Part shown: one piece after another, positions 49,679-61,650 of the stretch
Position numbering within the stretch: the stretch's first letter is position 1
How the letters are laid out: the number at the start of each line of letters is the position of its first letter
Assembly: GCA_963573385.1 (NCBI GenBank)
Contig: CAUYLG010047141.1
Location: forward strand, 1 to 64,000
Reading direction: 5' to 3'
From: Cacajao melanocephalus
Taxonomy: Eukaryota > Chordata > Mammalia > Primates > Pitheciidae
Length of the DNA stretch: 64,000 bases
Notes under the pieces: generated by a model
Told to the model about the DNA's origin: nothing
Seen by the model: the letters and a program-made list of their open reading frames with translations, nothing else
Database searches by the model: none
Translations under genes and position numbers: made by a program

Positions 49679-52441
49679 CATAAGTGTACATGTACCTGCC
49701 CTGTGCCCTTCATAAACTCTGAGTTAATTATCATGTCTCTGCTAAATCTTCCCTAGCTAAACATACTTAGCCTCCTAAAAGATTCTACATAATTCTCATC
49801 TTTCTCGTCATACAGTGCTGGACATACGACAGTTGGTCAATGTCTTTTTTTACATGTGGCATACTCATAGACCTAATATTTGTCACAAATTTGAATAGTT
49901 TAGAGAGGAATTATTGTCTTGTTCTATCCGCAGGACTGATTGTAAATGAAGCAGGGAAATACATGATTAAGACTTGGCTTCCATTTCTGTTTTTACTCTT
50001 CTATTTCTATTATTTTACTCCTTCGGAGTTTATTTTCTCTTTCCACCACAGGGGTCCTCTCATTTTTTATCCCCTTCTGTCTGCCCCACCACTGCTGCCT
50101 TCATCCTACTTCACCCTACACCCCTTCCCACCAAGCTGGTTCTTATGACAACAAACAGTAAGGAGTGAATTTGAGTTGAAGTGCAAAATAAATGATAAAC
50201 TTAATATGCCACCTCTCTTCAGGAGTATATATTTTTATTTCCATACACCAAGACTTGATGAGTTTCAATCAAAACAAATGTTCCAATTGTGGAGCTGTAG
50301 CTGTTGTTGATGAACCATATAGGGAGGGTTCATCAACATGAACCCAATACATGAAATTTTATCATGTATTTTGTTCCCTACTTAATTTGTAGATTCTTTG
50401 CCAGCCAGCAATCTCCAGCCTCCTCCAGCAACCTGTCCCATGGCCCAGCATGGTTAGGCCCTGCTCTTCTGAGTTTGGTGACACCTAGCTGTGTTTTTTG
50501 CTCTCCTATTCTTAAACAATCAAAATACTTGTTCTCAATGGAAGATAAGGCAAAAATGAAACACAACAAAAACAAAAACTTGGAAGCCAGCTCCATTTCT
50601 TCTGTAAAATCCACAAAGGTCCTTCTGTCACTGGTACAGAGATGATGTCAATGTCCTGGGCGAAATCTGAGATAAAAATAGAAGTTACATATTTTGCACA
50701 TTGAAATCCTTTAGAGATCACACACTTTGACCCTCTTAACTACTAAGTCCAATTCCATGGGTTTGATTGGTCAGTTAATTTATCTGCTACTATCATTAAA
50801 TTAGCTAAAAAAAAAATCAATGTCTTTATTTTCATTTCAGATAATAGATTTTACTTGATTTTAGCATTCTTTTGATATTGCCAGTAAGGTTTTTTTTTTG
50901 GTGGTGTTCCTGTGAGGGTGATTGTATTGCAGAGACTGGCCCAATTCCTGGCTCTCAATAATTTTTTTTTGTAGTTCCTTATAAAAAATCAGCATGTGAG
51001 TATCACTATTCAAAGCAGTATCACAAAGCTATTTAAAGTTTGCACTTCAAAATTTCAGTTCTTGAATAAGTTTAATGGAGCTTTTCCATAAGACCTATTT
51101 ACAGAGGAAAATTTATGATAATGTGGGTTCCTCTTGTACTAAATCCTGGGGTATTCACTTCTCAGAAGCAGCAGAAAGACCTCTTTATAATCCGGCTTTT
51201 CCCTGCATCGGTGTGCTCTGGAGTGGCCCACCGGCCGTCATGATAGTGACATCCTGTGTGTTCCCACAGTGATTTCCTCATGCAGTGGACCAATCTAACC
51301 AAGCTGGCTGCTCCTCAAAAATCAAAACTTCATTTTTCTACCGGTTAGTTTTCGTGTTAAAAATCTTTTCCAAATCACTTCCCAGTCTCTCTCCATGAAA
51401 CCACCGCTGGTTAATGGAAACCTCGGGTACTTGATGGAGTGGGATACAACGATAAGTCCTCAGTCAATTTTCTTCTTTGAATAAATGGGTCTTTTCTAAG
51501 GGCACTGCTGGTGGTTTGATTCTTGGCAGTTCCTTTCCTCAAAAACGTGTCTTAGGAGAGCAAGAGGTCCTTACTGGTAGAATGAGCACCTTTCAGAACA
51601 CTTTCTGTTTGTTTAGTTTCTTGATTATATGAAGTACGTTAGAACCAGTCCAAGGTCCATTAACATAATTTTCATGCATGTTAGTTCTGGCAAAACACAC
51701 TAGACAGGAACTGTATGATAAATGAGATAAATAATTTTGATGGAGCAGTGAAATAAAATAAACTTTTGCTGTTTAAGAAAACAAATCATGACTAGTGGGG
51801 TGTGTATGAGAATCAGTTTGTGTTAGGGTGGCATTCTGAGGGTGGCCTCTATCCTTAGACGTTCTGGGGAGAAACAGCTGCTGTCTTGTACCTATAAGGT
51901 ACAGGCACAGCTATAAAATAAAACATTATGAATATTATGTAAAATAAAAAATTATAAATCCTTGTGTCCATTTCTTAGGGATTGATTATCCATGCTGTGG
52001 GTGATGTGAGGGTGCTCTACTTCCTCTCCTTGGCTGCCTTTCAACACATTGCCTAAAGAATGGGCAAGGGCAGACAGAAGAGAGGAGATTTGTATACATT
52101 TATACTGAGACTTATTAACACCTCTGCGAAGGAATTGTTGGAGGCTGAATAGATTCTTTCCAACAAGTTTGATTTTGCTTAGTTAGCAGTTTACAGACTG
52201 TTGTATGATCAGGCTCTGCTAGAAATGTCTATCAGAGTTAATAGTAGATTCAGAAGTTCATAGGCCTGGACAAAAAATATAGCCTTCTTGTCAGATAGGC
52301 CCGGAAAACACTTTTCAAAATATCACAGGCTTCTGTGTCCTCCAAATTGTAAAAGCTAGAAGAGCTCCAGATGAAACCTTGAGCGTTTTGTTTGTTTTTG
52401 TGTTTAGAAGTTTTCAGAAATGAGACCCTGGAAATGAGCTA
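49679..52441. other. Long unique stretch with a compact inverted-repeat cluster
   Basis: 2.7 kb with no clear interspersed repeat beyond a weak L2-like 'tacagtgctggacatacgac' at 49813. It contains the overlapping hairpins at 50305-50345 and several unsupported frames (93 and 78 codons overlapping at 50364-50645; 65 codons at 51075-51272). Confidence 0.45.
50305..50345. repeat. Overlapping perfect inverted repeats (two mutually exclusive hairpins)
   Basis: The 12-mer TGTTGATGAACC (50305-50316) pairs perfectly with GGTTCATCAACA (50327-50338) across a 10-nt loop. The octamer GGGTTCAT (50326-50333) also pairs perfectly with ATGAACCC (50338-50345) across a 4-nt loop. The middle arm serves both stems, so only one can form at a time in a single strand. 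Confidence 0.9.
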
Positions 52442-52522
52442 TTATATTGGTACAAAAGTAATAGTGACTTTTGCCATTAAAAGTAATGGTAAAAAATGGC
52501 ATATCTGTGCCATCCCAATATG
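52442..52522 (+). mobile_element. MADE1 MITE (Tigger-derived), 3' arm decayed
   Basis: The first 60 bp follow MADE1 closely ('ttggtacaaaagtaatagtg', 'ttttgccattaaaagtaatg'). The second arm is diverged ('aaaatggcatatctgtgcc'), so the normally near-perfect 80-bp palindrome no longer folds fully. MADE1 palindromes are the known source of the miR-548 family; this copy is probably too damaged to be processed. Confidence 0.85.
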
Positions 52523-52676
52523 TTGTTTCACAGTGTGTTGATTGTTCCAAGGTGACCTGGGTTTTTAATCATTGAGACCCTCTTCAGTGCAGAGCTGTGC
52601 TTCTTAGGTGAGAAGGGGAAAATTCCACACAGATGGGGAGGCCCTGGCAGAAGGTGGAAAATTTACACTTGTGCAA
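52523..52676. other. Unique spacer
   Basis: Nothing recognised between MADE1 and the tetranucleotide repeat. Confidence 0.4.
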
Positions 52677-52678
52677 TT

Positions 52679-52713
<35 letters not shown>

Positions 52714-52714
52714 G
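52677..52714. repeat. (TTTA)n microsatellite
   Basis: About nine and a half uninterrupted copies, next to an antisense L1 3' end whose tail it probably represents. Likely polymorphic. Confidence 0.97.
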
Positions 52715-52890
52715 TGTAGTAAGGACGTTTAACACGAGAGCTGCGCTTTTAATGAATGTTAAGTGTTTAACACAGCATTATTAACTACAGGCATGAGGCT
52801 ATATGGAAGACCTCCAGAATTTATTTCATCTTGCATAGCTGAAACTATATACCCAGTGAACAGCCACCTCCAACCCTCATTACTTTTTAC
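52715..52890 (-). mobile_element. L1 (L1MA/L1MB-like) 3'-UTR fragment, antisense
   Basis: 'gcattattaactacaggcat', 'gacctccagaatttatttca', 'tcttgcatagctgaaactat' and 'accctcattactttttac' are the reverse of an L1 3'-UTR. Short and 5'-truncated. Confidence 0.75.
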
Positions 52891-52992
52891 TTCTCACACT
52901 GATCAACTAGAAGAAATTCAGGTAATAGATAACAAAGATAAAATTAATGAATTTTTGGGATAATTGGTGGACTTCAAATGTCCTTGCCAATG

Positions 52993-53565
52993 TATATTAG
53001 TCCATTTTCACACTTCTATAAAGAACTACCTGAATTAGCCAGGCATAATGACTGGTGCTTGTAATCCCAGCTACTCAGGAGGCTGAGGTGGGAGAATCAC
53101 TTGAACCTGGGAGGTGAAGTTTGCAGTGAGCCAAGATTGTGCCATTGTCCTGCAGCCTAGGTGACAGAGTGAGACTTCATCTCAACAACAATAACAAAAA
53201 AAGAACTACCTGTGACTGGGTAATTTATTAAAAAAAAAAAAAGAGGTTTAATTGACTCACAGTTTTGCAGGTTTGACAGTAAGCATAACTGGAAGGCCTC
53301 AGGAAACTTACCATCATGGTGGAAGGCGAAGAGGATGCATGCATGTCTTTCCACGGCAGAGCAGGAGAGAGAGAGCGCATGAAGGGGAAAGTGCCCACAC
53401 GTTTAAATCATCAGATCTCATGAGAACTCGCTCATTATCATGCAAACAGCAAGGGGAAAATCTGCCCCCATGATCCAATCACCTCCCACCAGGCACCTCC
53501 TCCAACACATGAGGAGTATAGTTCGAGATGAGATTTGGGTGAGGACACAGAGCCAAACCATATCA
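52993..53565 (-). mobile_element. Solo LTR, MST type (ERVL-MaLR), antisense, split by an Alu
   Basis: The pieces 'tatattagtccattttcaca ... aactacctg' and 'tgactgggtaatttat ... agccaaaccatatca' form one MST LTR. A perfect 5-bp duplication 'caatg' lies at 52988-52992 and 53566-53570. Frames of up to 73 codons within it are LTR noise. Confidence 0.92.
53033..53199 (+). mobile_element. 5'-truncated Alu (right monomer), sense
   Basis: Starts at the middle of the Alu ('aattagccaggcataatgac') and runs to the tail 'ctcaacaacaataacaaaaa'. The 13-bp target duplication 'aaagaactacctg' is perfect (53020-53032 and 53200-53212), so the truncation happened at insertion. Confidence 0.95.
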
Positions 53566-53570
53566 CAATG

Positions 53571-53854
53571 TCACTATCACAGCACTGTCAATAATTGTGT
53601 CCTGCTCATGTACCACATGTGATAATAAGCCCTTGGAATTTCTGCTTTTAAATACATGGAAAATTACAGCACCATGTCTCTGCCACCCACTACATATTCC
53701 CAATCTGTCTCTAGCCATTGGATCTGCTACCATAATAAAATCTTCATTATCTTGAAAGTCTAATGTTGATGATTGTCTTAATGAATGGTTTTGGAATACT
53801 GAGAAAATGGTGGCACTGTGATTTCTGGATCTTCCTGAATCCCCCCCACAAAAA
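53571..53854. other. Unique or highly decayed DNA
   Basis: A minus-strand frame of 110 codons (53563-53895) crosses the boundary of the LTR and the L1 tail, so it is not a gene. Possibly part of the old L1 that ends at 53912. Confidence 0.4.
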
Positions 53855-53912
53855 AACCAGAGGGTGAATTGTATGGTGTATGAATTACTTCTCAATAAAG
53901 CTGTTGGAAAAA
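53855..53912 (+). mobile_element. Terminal 3' end of an old L1 (L1M), sense
   Basis: 'gggtgaattgtatggtgtat', 'gaattacttctcaataaagc' and a short A run match the last 55 bp of old L1 3'-UTRs, including the AATAAA signal. Confidence 0.7.
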
Positions 53913-53979
53913 AAGTACATATATATGTATATTATATATATAATACATATATATAATGCATACACATATATATTTACAT
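53913..53979. repeat. (TA/CA)n AT-rich microsatellite
   Basis: Alternating 'acatatatatgtatatta' units over about 65 bp between the L1 tail and the Alu start. Confidence 0.9.
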
Positions 53980-54240
53980 GGCTGGACACAGTGGCTGACA
54001 ACTTTGATCCCAGTGCTTTGGAAGGCTGAGGAGGGAGGATTACTTGAAACCAGGAGTTCAAGAACAGCCTGGGCAACATAGCGAGAACTTGTCAGTACAA
54101 AAAAAATTTTTTTTAAGTAGCTAAGCATTGGTGGCTCACATTTGTAGTCTCAGCTAGCTGAGAGGCTGAGACTGGAGGATTGCTTGAGCCCAAGAATTTG
54201 AGGCTACTGCAGCCTGGGCAAAAGAGTGAGATCCTATATT
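53980..54240 (+). mobile_element. Alu (AluJ-like), sense
   Basis: Diverged dimer with linker 'tacaaaaaaaattttttt'. Right monomer 'ggcaaaagagtgagatccta' runs into an AT-rich tail and a second TA/TG tract (54247-54297). Confidence 0.88.
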
Positions 54241-54297
54241 TTAAAATATGTGGTATATACATATATGTGCATTTGTACATATATGTATGTATATGTG
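54241..54297. repeat. (TA/TG)n microsatellite in an Alu tail
   Basis: 'tatacatatatgtgcattt' and 'gtacatatatgtatgtatat' alternate over about 55 bp. Confidence 0.9.
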
Positions 54298-55255
54298 AAA
54301 GCTCAGGATCCTAAACTCTAAGGAAAAAAACCAGACCAAATAGATCATAAAACCAAAAACTCATGGGCAACATGTATGACAAAGCCAGAGGACGAAGTGA
54401 ACCTAGGAACCCGAAAATATTAGCCACAAGACTGTGCCTTTCTGGCATCTGAGTAGGAGAAAACAGGGAAGCAATGAGGTTGAATTGGATGGATTTGAGA
54501 ATGGAAGAACCCCAAAATAGATGAAAGTGGAAATCACACTAGGTCAACTTGATAACAACTGTTGAAACTGTCAAGTGTTTGCCCACCCAGTTGCTGGTGA
54601 TGCAGGAGGCCCATGGTGAGGCTTAAATGACTGGAGCTGCATATCCCTTGTGAGCTTTCTAAACTGACCTCCTAGGCTCTCTTCCAAGGTAGGAACCCAC
54701 ACGAGAGACATGAGAGAAAAGATTCAGGCAAAAGTAGGTGGGTTGAGAGCACAGGCCCAGGACATCTTAGAGAGCAAACTGCTATGTGTGCATATGTAAC
54801 AAGGACAAATTTGTTGCTTTGAAAACTGGGTTGATAAAAGAGAAAAATCAAACATTTATCTGCTTTTCCTCTGTGAACTGTACTACTAAATAAATATCTC
54901 CTTATAAAATTATTACAGCTAAGAAAAACAAAATGATACAATTAGAATGTCAGTTTTACAACTCCTAATAAATTAACAGATCCAGACAATGAATATCAGT
55001 GGCTGCTTACATCAAAAAGGAGGGAAACCAGACATTCTGTACTTCTTGATGAAAGAACACAACACCATCTAGAGTTTTAACAAACTGAATCTGATCTGGT
55101 TTCTGAAACCAGCTGCCAATTTGCAGGAAATACCAAGGATGGAGGAACATATTGAACCACACCAAGGGTAGGCAGTCAGCAAAATCCAGCCTGTGGGAAA
55201 CTCTACAGATCAAATAGCCAGAGATTTTTTCAAGAGATAAATTACAAGGGAAATA
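54298..55255. other. Unassigned DNA, possibly old L1
   Basis: A-rich sequence lying between the Alu and an L1MA-like fragment. Because an older L1 3' end resumes after that fragment (from about 56480), this stretch may be the upstream part of that older L1, but I cannot align it. A 115-codon minus-strand frame at 55007-55354 crosses into the L1. Confidence 0.35.
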
Positions 55256-56395
55256 AAAACAGCCTACAGATTGGAAGAAAATATTTGTGCACCATATATC
55301 TGATAAGGAGTTAATACCCAATGGATATAAGAAACTCACGCAACTCAACAGCAAAGAGTCAAATAACCAGGTTATAAAATAGGCAAAGGACCTGAATAGA
55401 CATTTCTAAAAACAAGACATAACAAGTGGCCAACATGCATATGAAAAGATGTTTAACAATCACTAATCATCAGGGAAATGCAAACCGAAACCACAATGAG
55501 ATATCATCTTACACCTGTTAGAATGGCTAATATCAAAAAGACAAGAAGTAACAAGAGTTGGGGAGGATGTGGAGAAAAGGAAACTCTTGTATATTGTTGA
55601 TGAGAATGCAGATTGGTGCAACCATTATGGAAACACTATGGAGGTTCCTAAAGAAGTTAAAAACAGAACTATCATATGACCCAGCAATCCTTCTCTGTAT
55701 ATACCCAAAGGAAAGAAATCATCACCTAGTAAAGACATCTGCACTCCCATGTTTATTACAGCATTATTCACAATAGCCAAGATATGGAAACAAAGTGCCC
55801 ATCAATGGACAAATGGATAAAGAAATTGTATTTATATAAACAATGGAATACTTTTCAGTTTTAAAAATGAAGACGATCCAGCCATTTATAACAATATAGA
55901 TGAACCCATGAGAACATTATGCTAAGTGAAACAAGCCAGACACAGAAAGAGAAATACTACATGATCTTATGTATGAAGCAGACAAAAAAAAATTGAATAC
56001 ATAGAAACAGGGAGTAGAATGGTGGTTACCAGGGCAGAGAGGAGAGAAGAGGGAGGCAATGGGGAGATTTTGGTCAAAGGGTAGAAAGTTGCAACTATGA
56101 AGGATGAATAAATTTAGAGATAATGCACAGCCTGAAAACTATAGTCAACAATATTGTGTTGTATACTGGTAATTTGCCAAGAGCGTAGATTTTAGGTACT
56201 CTTATCACACCAAAAAAAAAAAAAAAAAAAGAAAAAGAAAAATAGGAGAAAGGTAACTATATGAGATGCTTGTTATGTTAATGTCCTTGACTGTTGTGAT
56301 CATGATGTATATGTATATCAAGATAGGTACCTCAAAACATCATGTTCTACACCTTTAACATATGAATTAAAAATAATAACCAAAAGAAGGATTGG
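55256..56395 (+). mobile_element. L1 3' end (L1MA-like), sense, 5'-truncated
   Basis: Well preserved: 'cagattggaagaaaatattt', 'aaaggacctgaatagacatt', 'aatcatcagggaaatgcaaa', 'agcattattcacaatagcca', then 3'-UTR 'agtagaatggtggttaccag', 'ctatagtcaacaatattgtg' and 'catgttctacacctttaaca'. An A19 tract with G interruptions at about 56213-56245 is internal. ORF2 is truncated and interrupted, so no protein is made. Confidence 0.93.
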
Positions 56396-56479
56396 AAGAT
56401 AGCAAGTAGATTAAAAGAAATGGAAAATGTATCTCAAATGTTAAAGAATTAAAGAATGGGCAGGAATTAACTACAGTGT

Positions 56480-57420
56480 CTCACGATGCACACTTGGGTG
56501 ATAAAACCATAAAGAATTGCAAGGACATGATTACTTTTACTATTATTATTGAGTCACAAAGTTTCAATATAAGATATTAAAAATAATAAAGTCTATTTGG
56601 TCACACAGCGTTCACTACTTAAGCAAAATATTATTAGGACATAATTACTTTTAGTCTTAGCATAGTAGTTACTTCTGGAAAGAGGGAGGAGGCTGCAATT
56701 GGAATGAGGCACGGAGAAGAGCTGCTGGTTGATGGCAAAGTTCTGTTTCTTGACTTTGGTGGTTACAGGATGTTACCCTGATAATGTTACTGATGGAGGG
56801 TGCCCAGGTTCTTGGCACTTTGAATACGGAATTGCACAAAATGCACAAAGCAAGGAAATAAAGAAACAACAAAAACAGAGATTTATTGAAAATGAAAGCA
56901 CACTCCACAGGGTGGGAGTGGGCCAAGCCAGTTACAGAATTTTCTGGGGTTTATGTACCCTCTAGATGTTTCCCATTGGTTACATGGTGTATACTCTATG
57001 TAAATGAAGTAGTGGCCTGTGATCAGTCTGATTGGCTGTGGGAGGGGACCCATCAGAGGCTGAAGTTATAAAGTCACACCCTATGCAAATGAAGACTTGG
57101 TCCATGACCAACCCGACTGGTTGTGGAAGGGGACCAATCAGAGGTACTTTTAATTTTTCATCTGCCACGCAGAAAAAAGCAGGGGGGTTGCAAAAGGAAT
57201 AACTTCTGGTCCTTTTGTTATTTGAGCATGGAAAATTCAGGTTTTCCTTTTGATTTGGTTCTAGGATGTTGTGAATTGACCTGCCTCCAGACCCTATTCC
57301 TCTGCCTCAGTAATAATTCACTAAGCCAGACTTTTGTTTTGTGAGGGTTTTCTGTTATCTGTATTTTATTGTATATTTCTAAAGATTTTTTTAAGTTTTT
57401 TTAAAAAGATGTATTTCGAA
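56480..57420 (+). mobile_element. Older L1 (L1M) 3' end, sense, split by an ERV1-type LTR
   Basis: Left piece (56480-56790): 'catagtagttacttctggaa', 'agagggaggaggctgcaatt', 'ttctgtttcttgactttggt'. Right piece (57310-57420): 'taataattcactaagccaga' and on to 'gtattttattgtatatttct'. The two pieces join around the LTR, showing a single older element. Confidence 0.65.
56791..57309 (-). mobile_element. ERV1-type solo LTR, antisense (LTR8-like, tentative)
   Basis: 519 bp with TG...CA ends when read in reverse (starts 'tgaggcagaggaataggg', ends 'cctccatca'). Two 85-bp tandem units contain 'atgtaaat' (56998) and the octamer ATGCAAAT (57083-57090), and inverted/direct CCAAT boxes (ATTGG 57031-57035, CCAAT 57133-57137). 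Such modules are typical of LTR promoters. No internal proviral genes are present. Confidence 0.75.
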
Positions 57421-57718
57421 AACTTTTTTTTTAGTCGTAAGCTTCTCTGACATTATGATGAAAGTCCTAACCAGAAAACAGTACCAACACCTGATTCGTT
57501 CTTGAGGTGTTGAGGGATCTGTGGACACCTCCAATTCCCACCTCCCCAGCTCCACCCCACTGGGAACTATGAACTCCAGATAAAGAAATCCTGTTTAAAA
57601 TACATTTTACTCAGGGAGAGATAAGGTGAATTCAATCAAAATTCAATATTAATCATAGTGAATGAAATTAATAGAACTAGCTTGCCATAAGCTGAAATGT
57701 TCTCTGTTTTCACATAAA
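57421..57718. other. Unique DNA, nothing recognised
   Basis: T-rich start, a C-rich patch near 57536-57560, otherwise no signature. Confidence 0.4.
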
Positions 57719-57886
57719 GAAGGGATTCTTAAATTGGAGTCTGTGATTGAAATTCAAGGAGCCTGAGAATCTCCTGAAATGTTATGAGACTTGTTTTCTG
57801 TGTATGAGCATTTTGCTAGGAAGAGGGTAGAAATCTTTCATTAATTATCAAAGGGATCTGTGACCCCAAAGTTCAGGAACCCTCAA
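57719..57886 (+). mobile_element. hAT-Charlie-type non-autonomous DNA transposon relic
   Basis: 'agggattcttaaattggagt', 'ctgtgattgaaattcaagga', 'aaagggatctgtgaccccaa' and 'gttcaggaaccctc' have the order of a common hAT MITE with 'ggttcttaacc'-type ends. No transposase; family name not assigned. Confidence 0.6.
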
Positions 57887-58345
57887 AACCCAGGAGGAGC
57901 TGTGCAAGCAGTGATGTTCCTCTGTGCAATAGAACCACTGTGGTAGAGGGGTACTTCTTTGTGCCTTTGGCTAACTGGGGAGAAGGTCTGGCTCTCTGGA
58001 CTCCAGTGATCTTTCTTGTGCCCTCACCTCCATCATGTCCCCAGTACCAGGATCAGGCTCTGAAGCAATTTCCAGACAGGTCTTTGCTCACCAGATTATG
58101 CCTATATCTGGACAAACAGAGGTATGTTTCTTTCTTTTCAAGCTCAGAATAGTGAGTTACTAGGTTCCCCAAATGTCAGTTATTATAGACCACCTCTCCA
58201 AACTGGCAGATCTGCCATCACTGCTACTATTATTTCCTTACTGTTTGCCTCTTTAAATAAAGTTACATTTAAAAAATAGTGTTAATGCGTGTGGGTTTAA
58301 CCCCTGCTCCCCCACCCCCACTTTTTCACCCAAGTAGTTTGAGGC
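57887..58345. other. Unique DNA, nothing recognised
   Basis: C-rich patch at about 58305-58320. A 70-codon frame at 57940-58152 is unsupported. Confidence 0.4.
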
Positions 58346-58475
58346 AAGTTTATTTAAAAACTTTAAATTTTATTTCATATATTCAGGGGCACAAGTGCAG
58401 ATTTCTTACATGTATATATTGTGTAGGGGTCAAGTCTAGGGTTTTAGTGTACCCATTACCCAATTCTTAACTTTA
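58346..58475 (-). mobile_element. L1 3'-UTR fragment, antisense
   Basis: 'aactttaaattttatttcat', 'attcaggggcacaagtgcag' and 'gttttagtgtacccattacc' are the reverse of an L1 3' end of the same kind as at 7915. Confidence 0.75.
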
Positions 58476-58529
58476 TTTAAAGAGGAAAATGCCTGTGAAG
58501 TGGGCTCATAGTGCTAATTACATTTTCAT

Positions 58530-58991
<462 letters not shown>

Positions 58992-59049
58992 CTAGTGATG
59001 TGCTCGTTATACTTTGGGAAACACTAGATTTAGAGCTTAGTGTGCATGA

Positions 59050-59235
59050 GCTTTGAAGAAGGAGGCTTATGTTTAATTCCCGGCTTTTACATTTTCCAGT
59101 GCTGTAAAGATAGCCAAATTACCTAAATGAAGTCTCTATTTCTTCACCTTTAAAATGAGTATAAGAAAACCTACCTCAGAGGAGTGTTGTTACATTGTTA
59201 TGTTAGATAAGGTATGGACCTAGAGAACACACTCT
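59050..59235 (+). mobile_element. MIR SINE
   Basis: 'tgtttaattcccggctttta', 'tctctatttcttcaccttta', 'aaatgagtataagaaaacct' and 'acctcagaggagtgttgtta' match sense MIR. Confidence 0.75.
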
Positions 59236-59274
59236 GCATCCTCTTCCCAGGCTTCTTTATATTCTGAGTTTTAA

Positions 59275-59410
59275 TCTAGCCTCAGCATGTAATATTACAT
59301 AACTTGAGTCAAATCATTCAACTTATTTGAAAAGTACTGTATTTTTGATCTATTAAATAGTGATAATCTTTGATAATATTTTCCACTAATCTTGGAAATT
59401 AAGGGAAAAC
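59275..59410 (+). mobile_element. Second MIR-like fragment
   Basis: 'gagtcaaatcattcaactta', 'tgatctattaaatagtgata' and 'ctaatcttggaaattaaggg' resemble the MIR core again, directly downstream of the first copy. Confidence 0.5.
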
Positions 59411-61254
<1,844 letters not shown>

Positions 61255-61477
61255 TACCAAGCTACAATTTAAGTCACTGGGAAAGCATTTCAATTTATCA
61301 AAGTGCCTACTGATACACTTTGTTTCTTCCCCTAAAACATTTACATGGAGAAACAACCTGGGCTGGGTTTGAATTTTCTAGGCTAGTAAGACACCTCAGG
61401 CTTACACACCCCTAGCTAAATGTTGGAGTACTATGCAGGCCAAAATGCAATTGATTAAAAACAGCAAGCAGGAGTTC
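61255..61477. other. Unique spacer
   Basis: Nothing recognised. Confidence 0.4.
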
Positions 61478-61650
61478 ACACAAGCAAAAATCACCTAGGA
61501 GCTTGCTAAAAAAGGGGATTCTAAAAGGTAACTCCTATATATTCTAGTTTAGTAGATTTGGAGTGAAACCCACATTTCTTTATTTTAACAAGCATTCCAA
61601 GTGATTCTGGTACAGGGAACTTTCTGACCAGTTTTTAAAAAGCACCACTG
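61478..61650 (+). mobile_element. MER5A-like hAT element relic
   Basis: 'gcaaaaatcacctaggagct', 'gattctaaaaggtaactcct', 'aacaagcattccaagtgatt' and 'aaaagcaccactg' follow MER5A order. Confidence 0.75.

Noticed and set aside
53563..53895. 110-codon minus-strand open frame
   Set aside because: It crosses the end of an MST LTR, decayed DNA and the terminal old-L1 sequence.
53880..53912. AATAAA plus A run as a gene polyadenylation site
   Set aside because: It is the 3' end of an old L1, which carries this signal itself.
55007..55354. 115-codon minus-strand open frame
   Set aside because: It is antisense to the start of an L1MA-like fragment and crosses its boundary.
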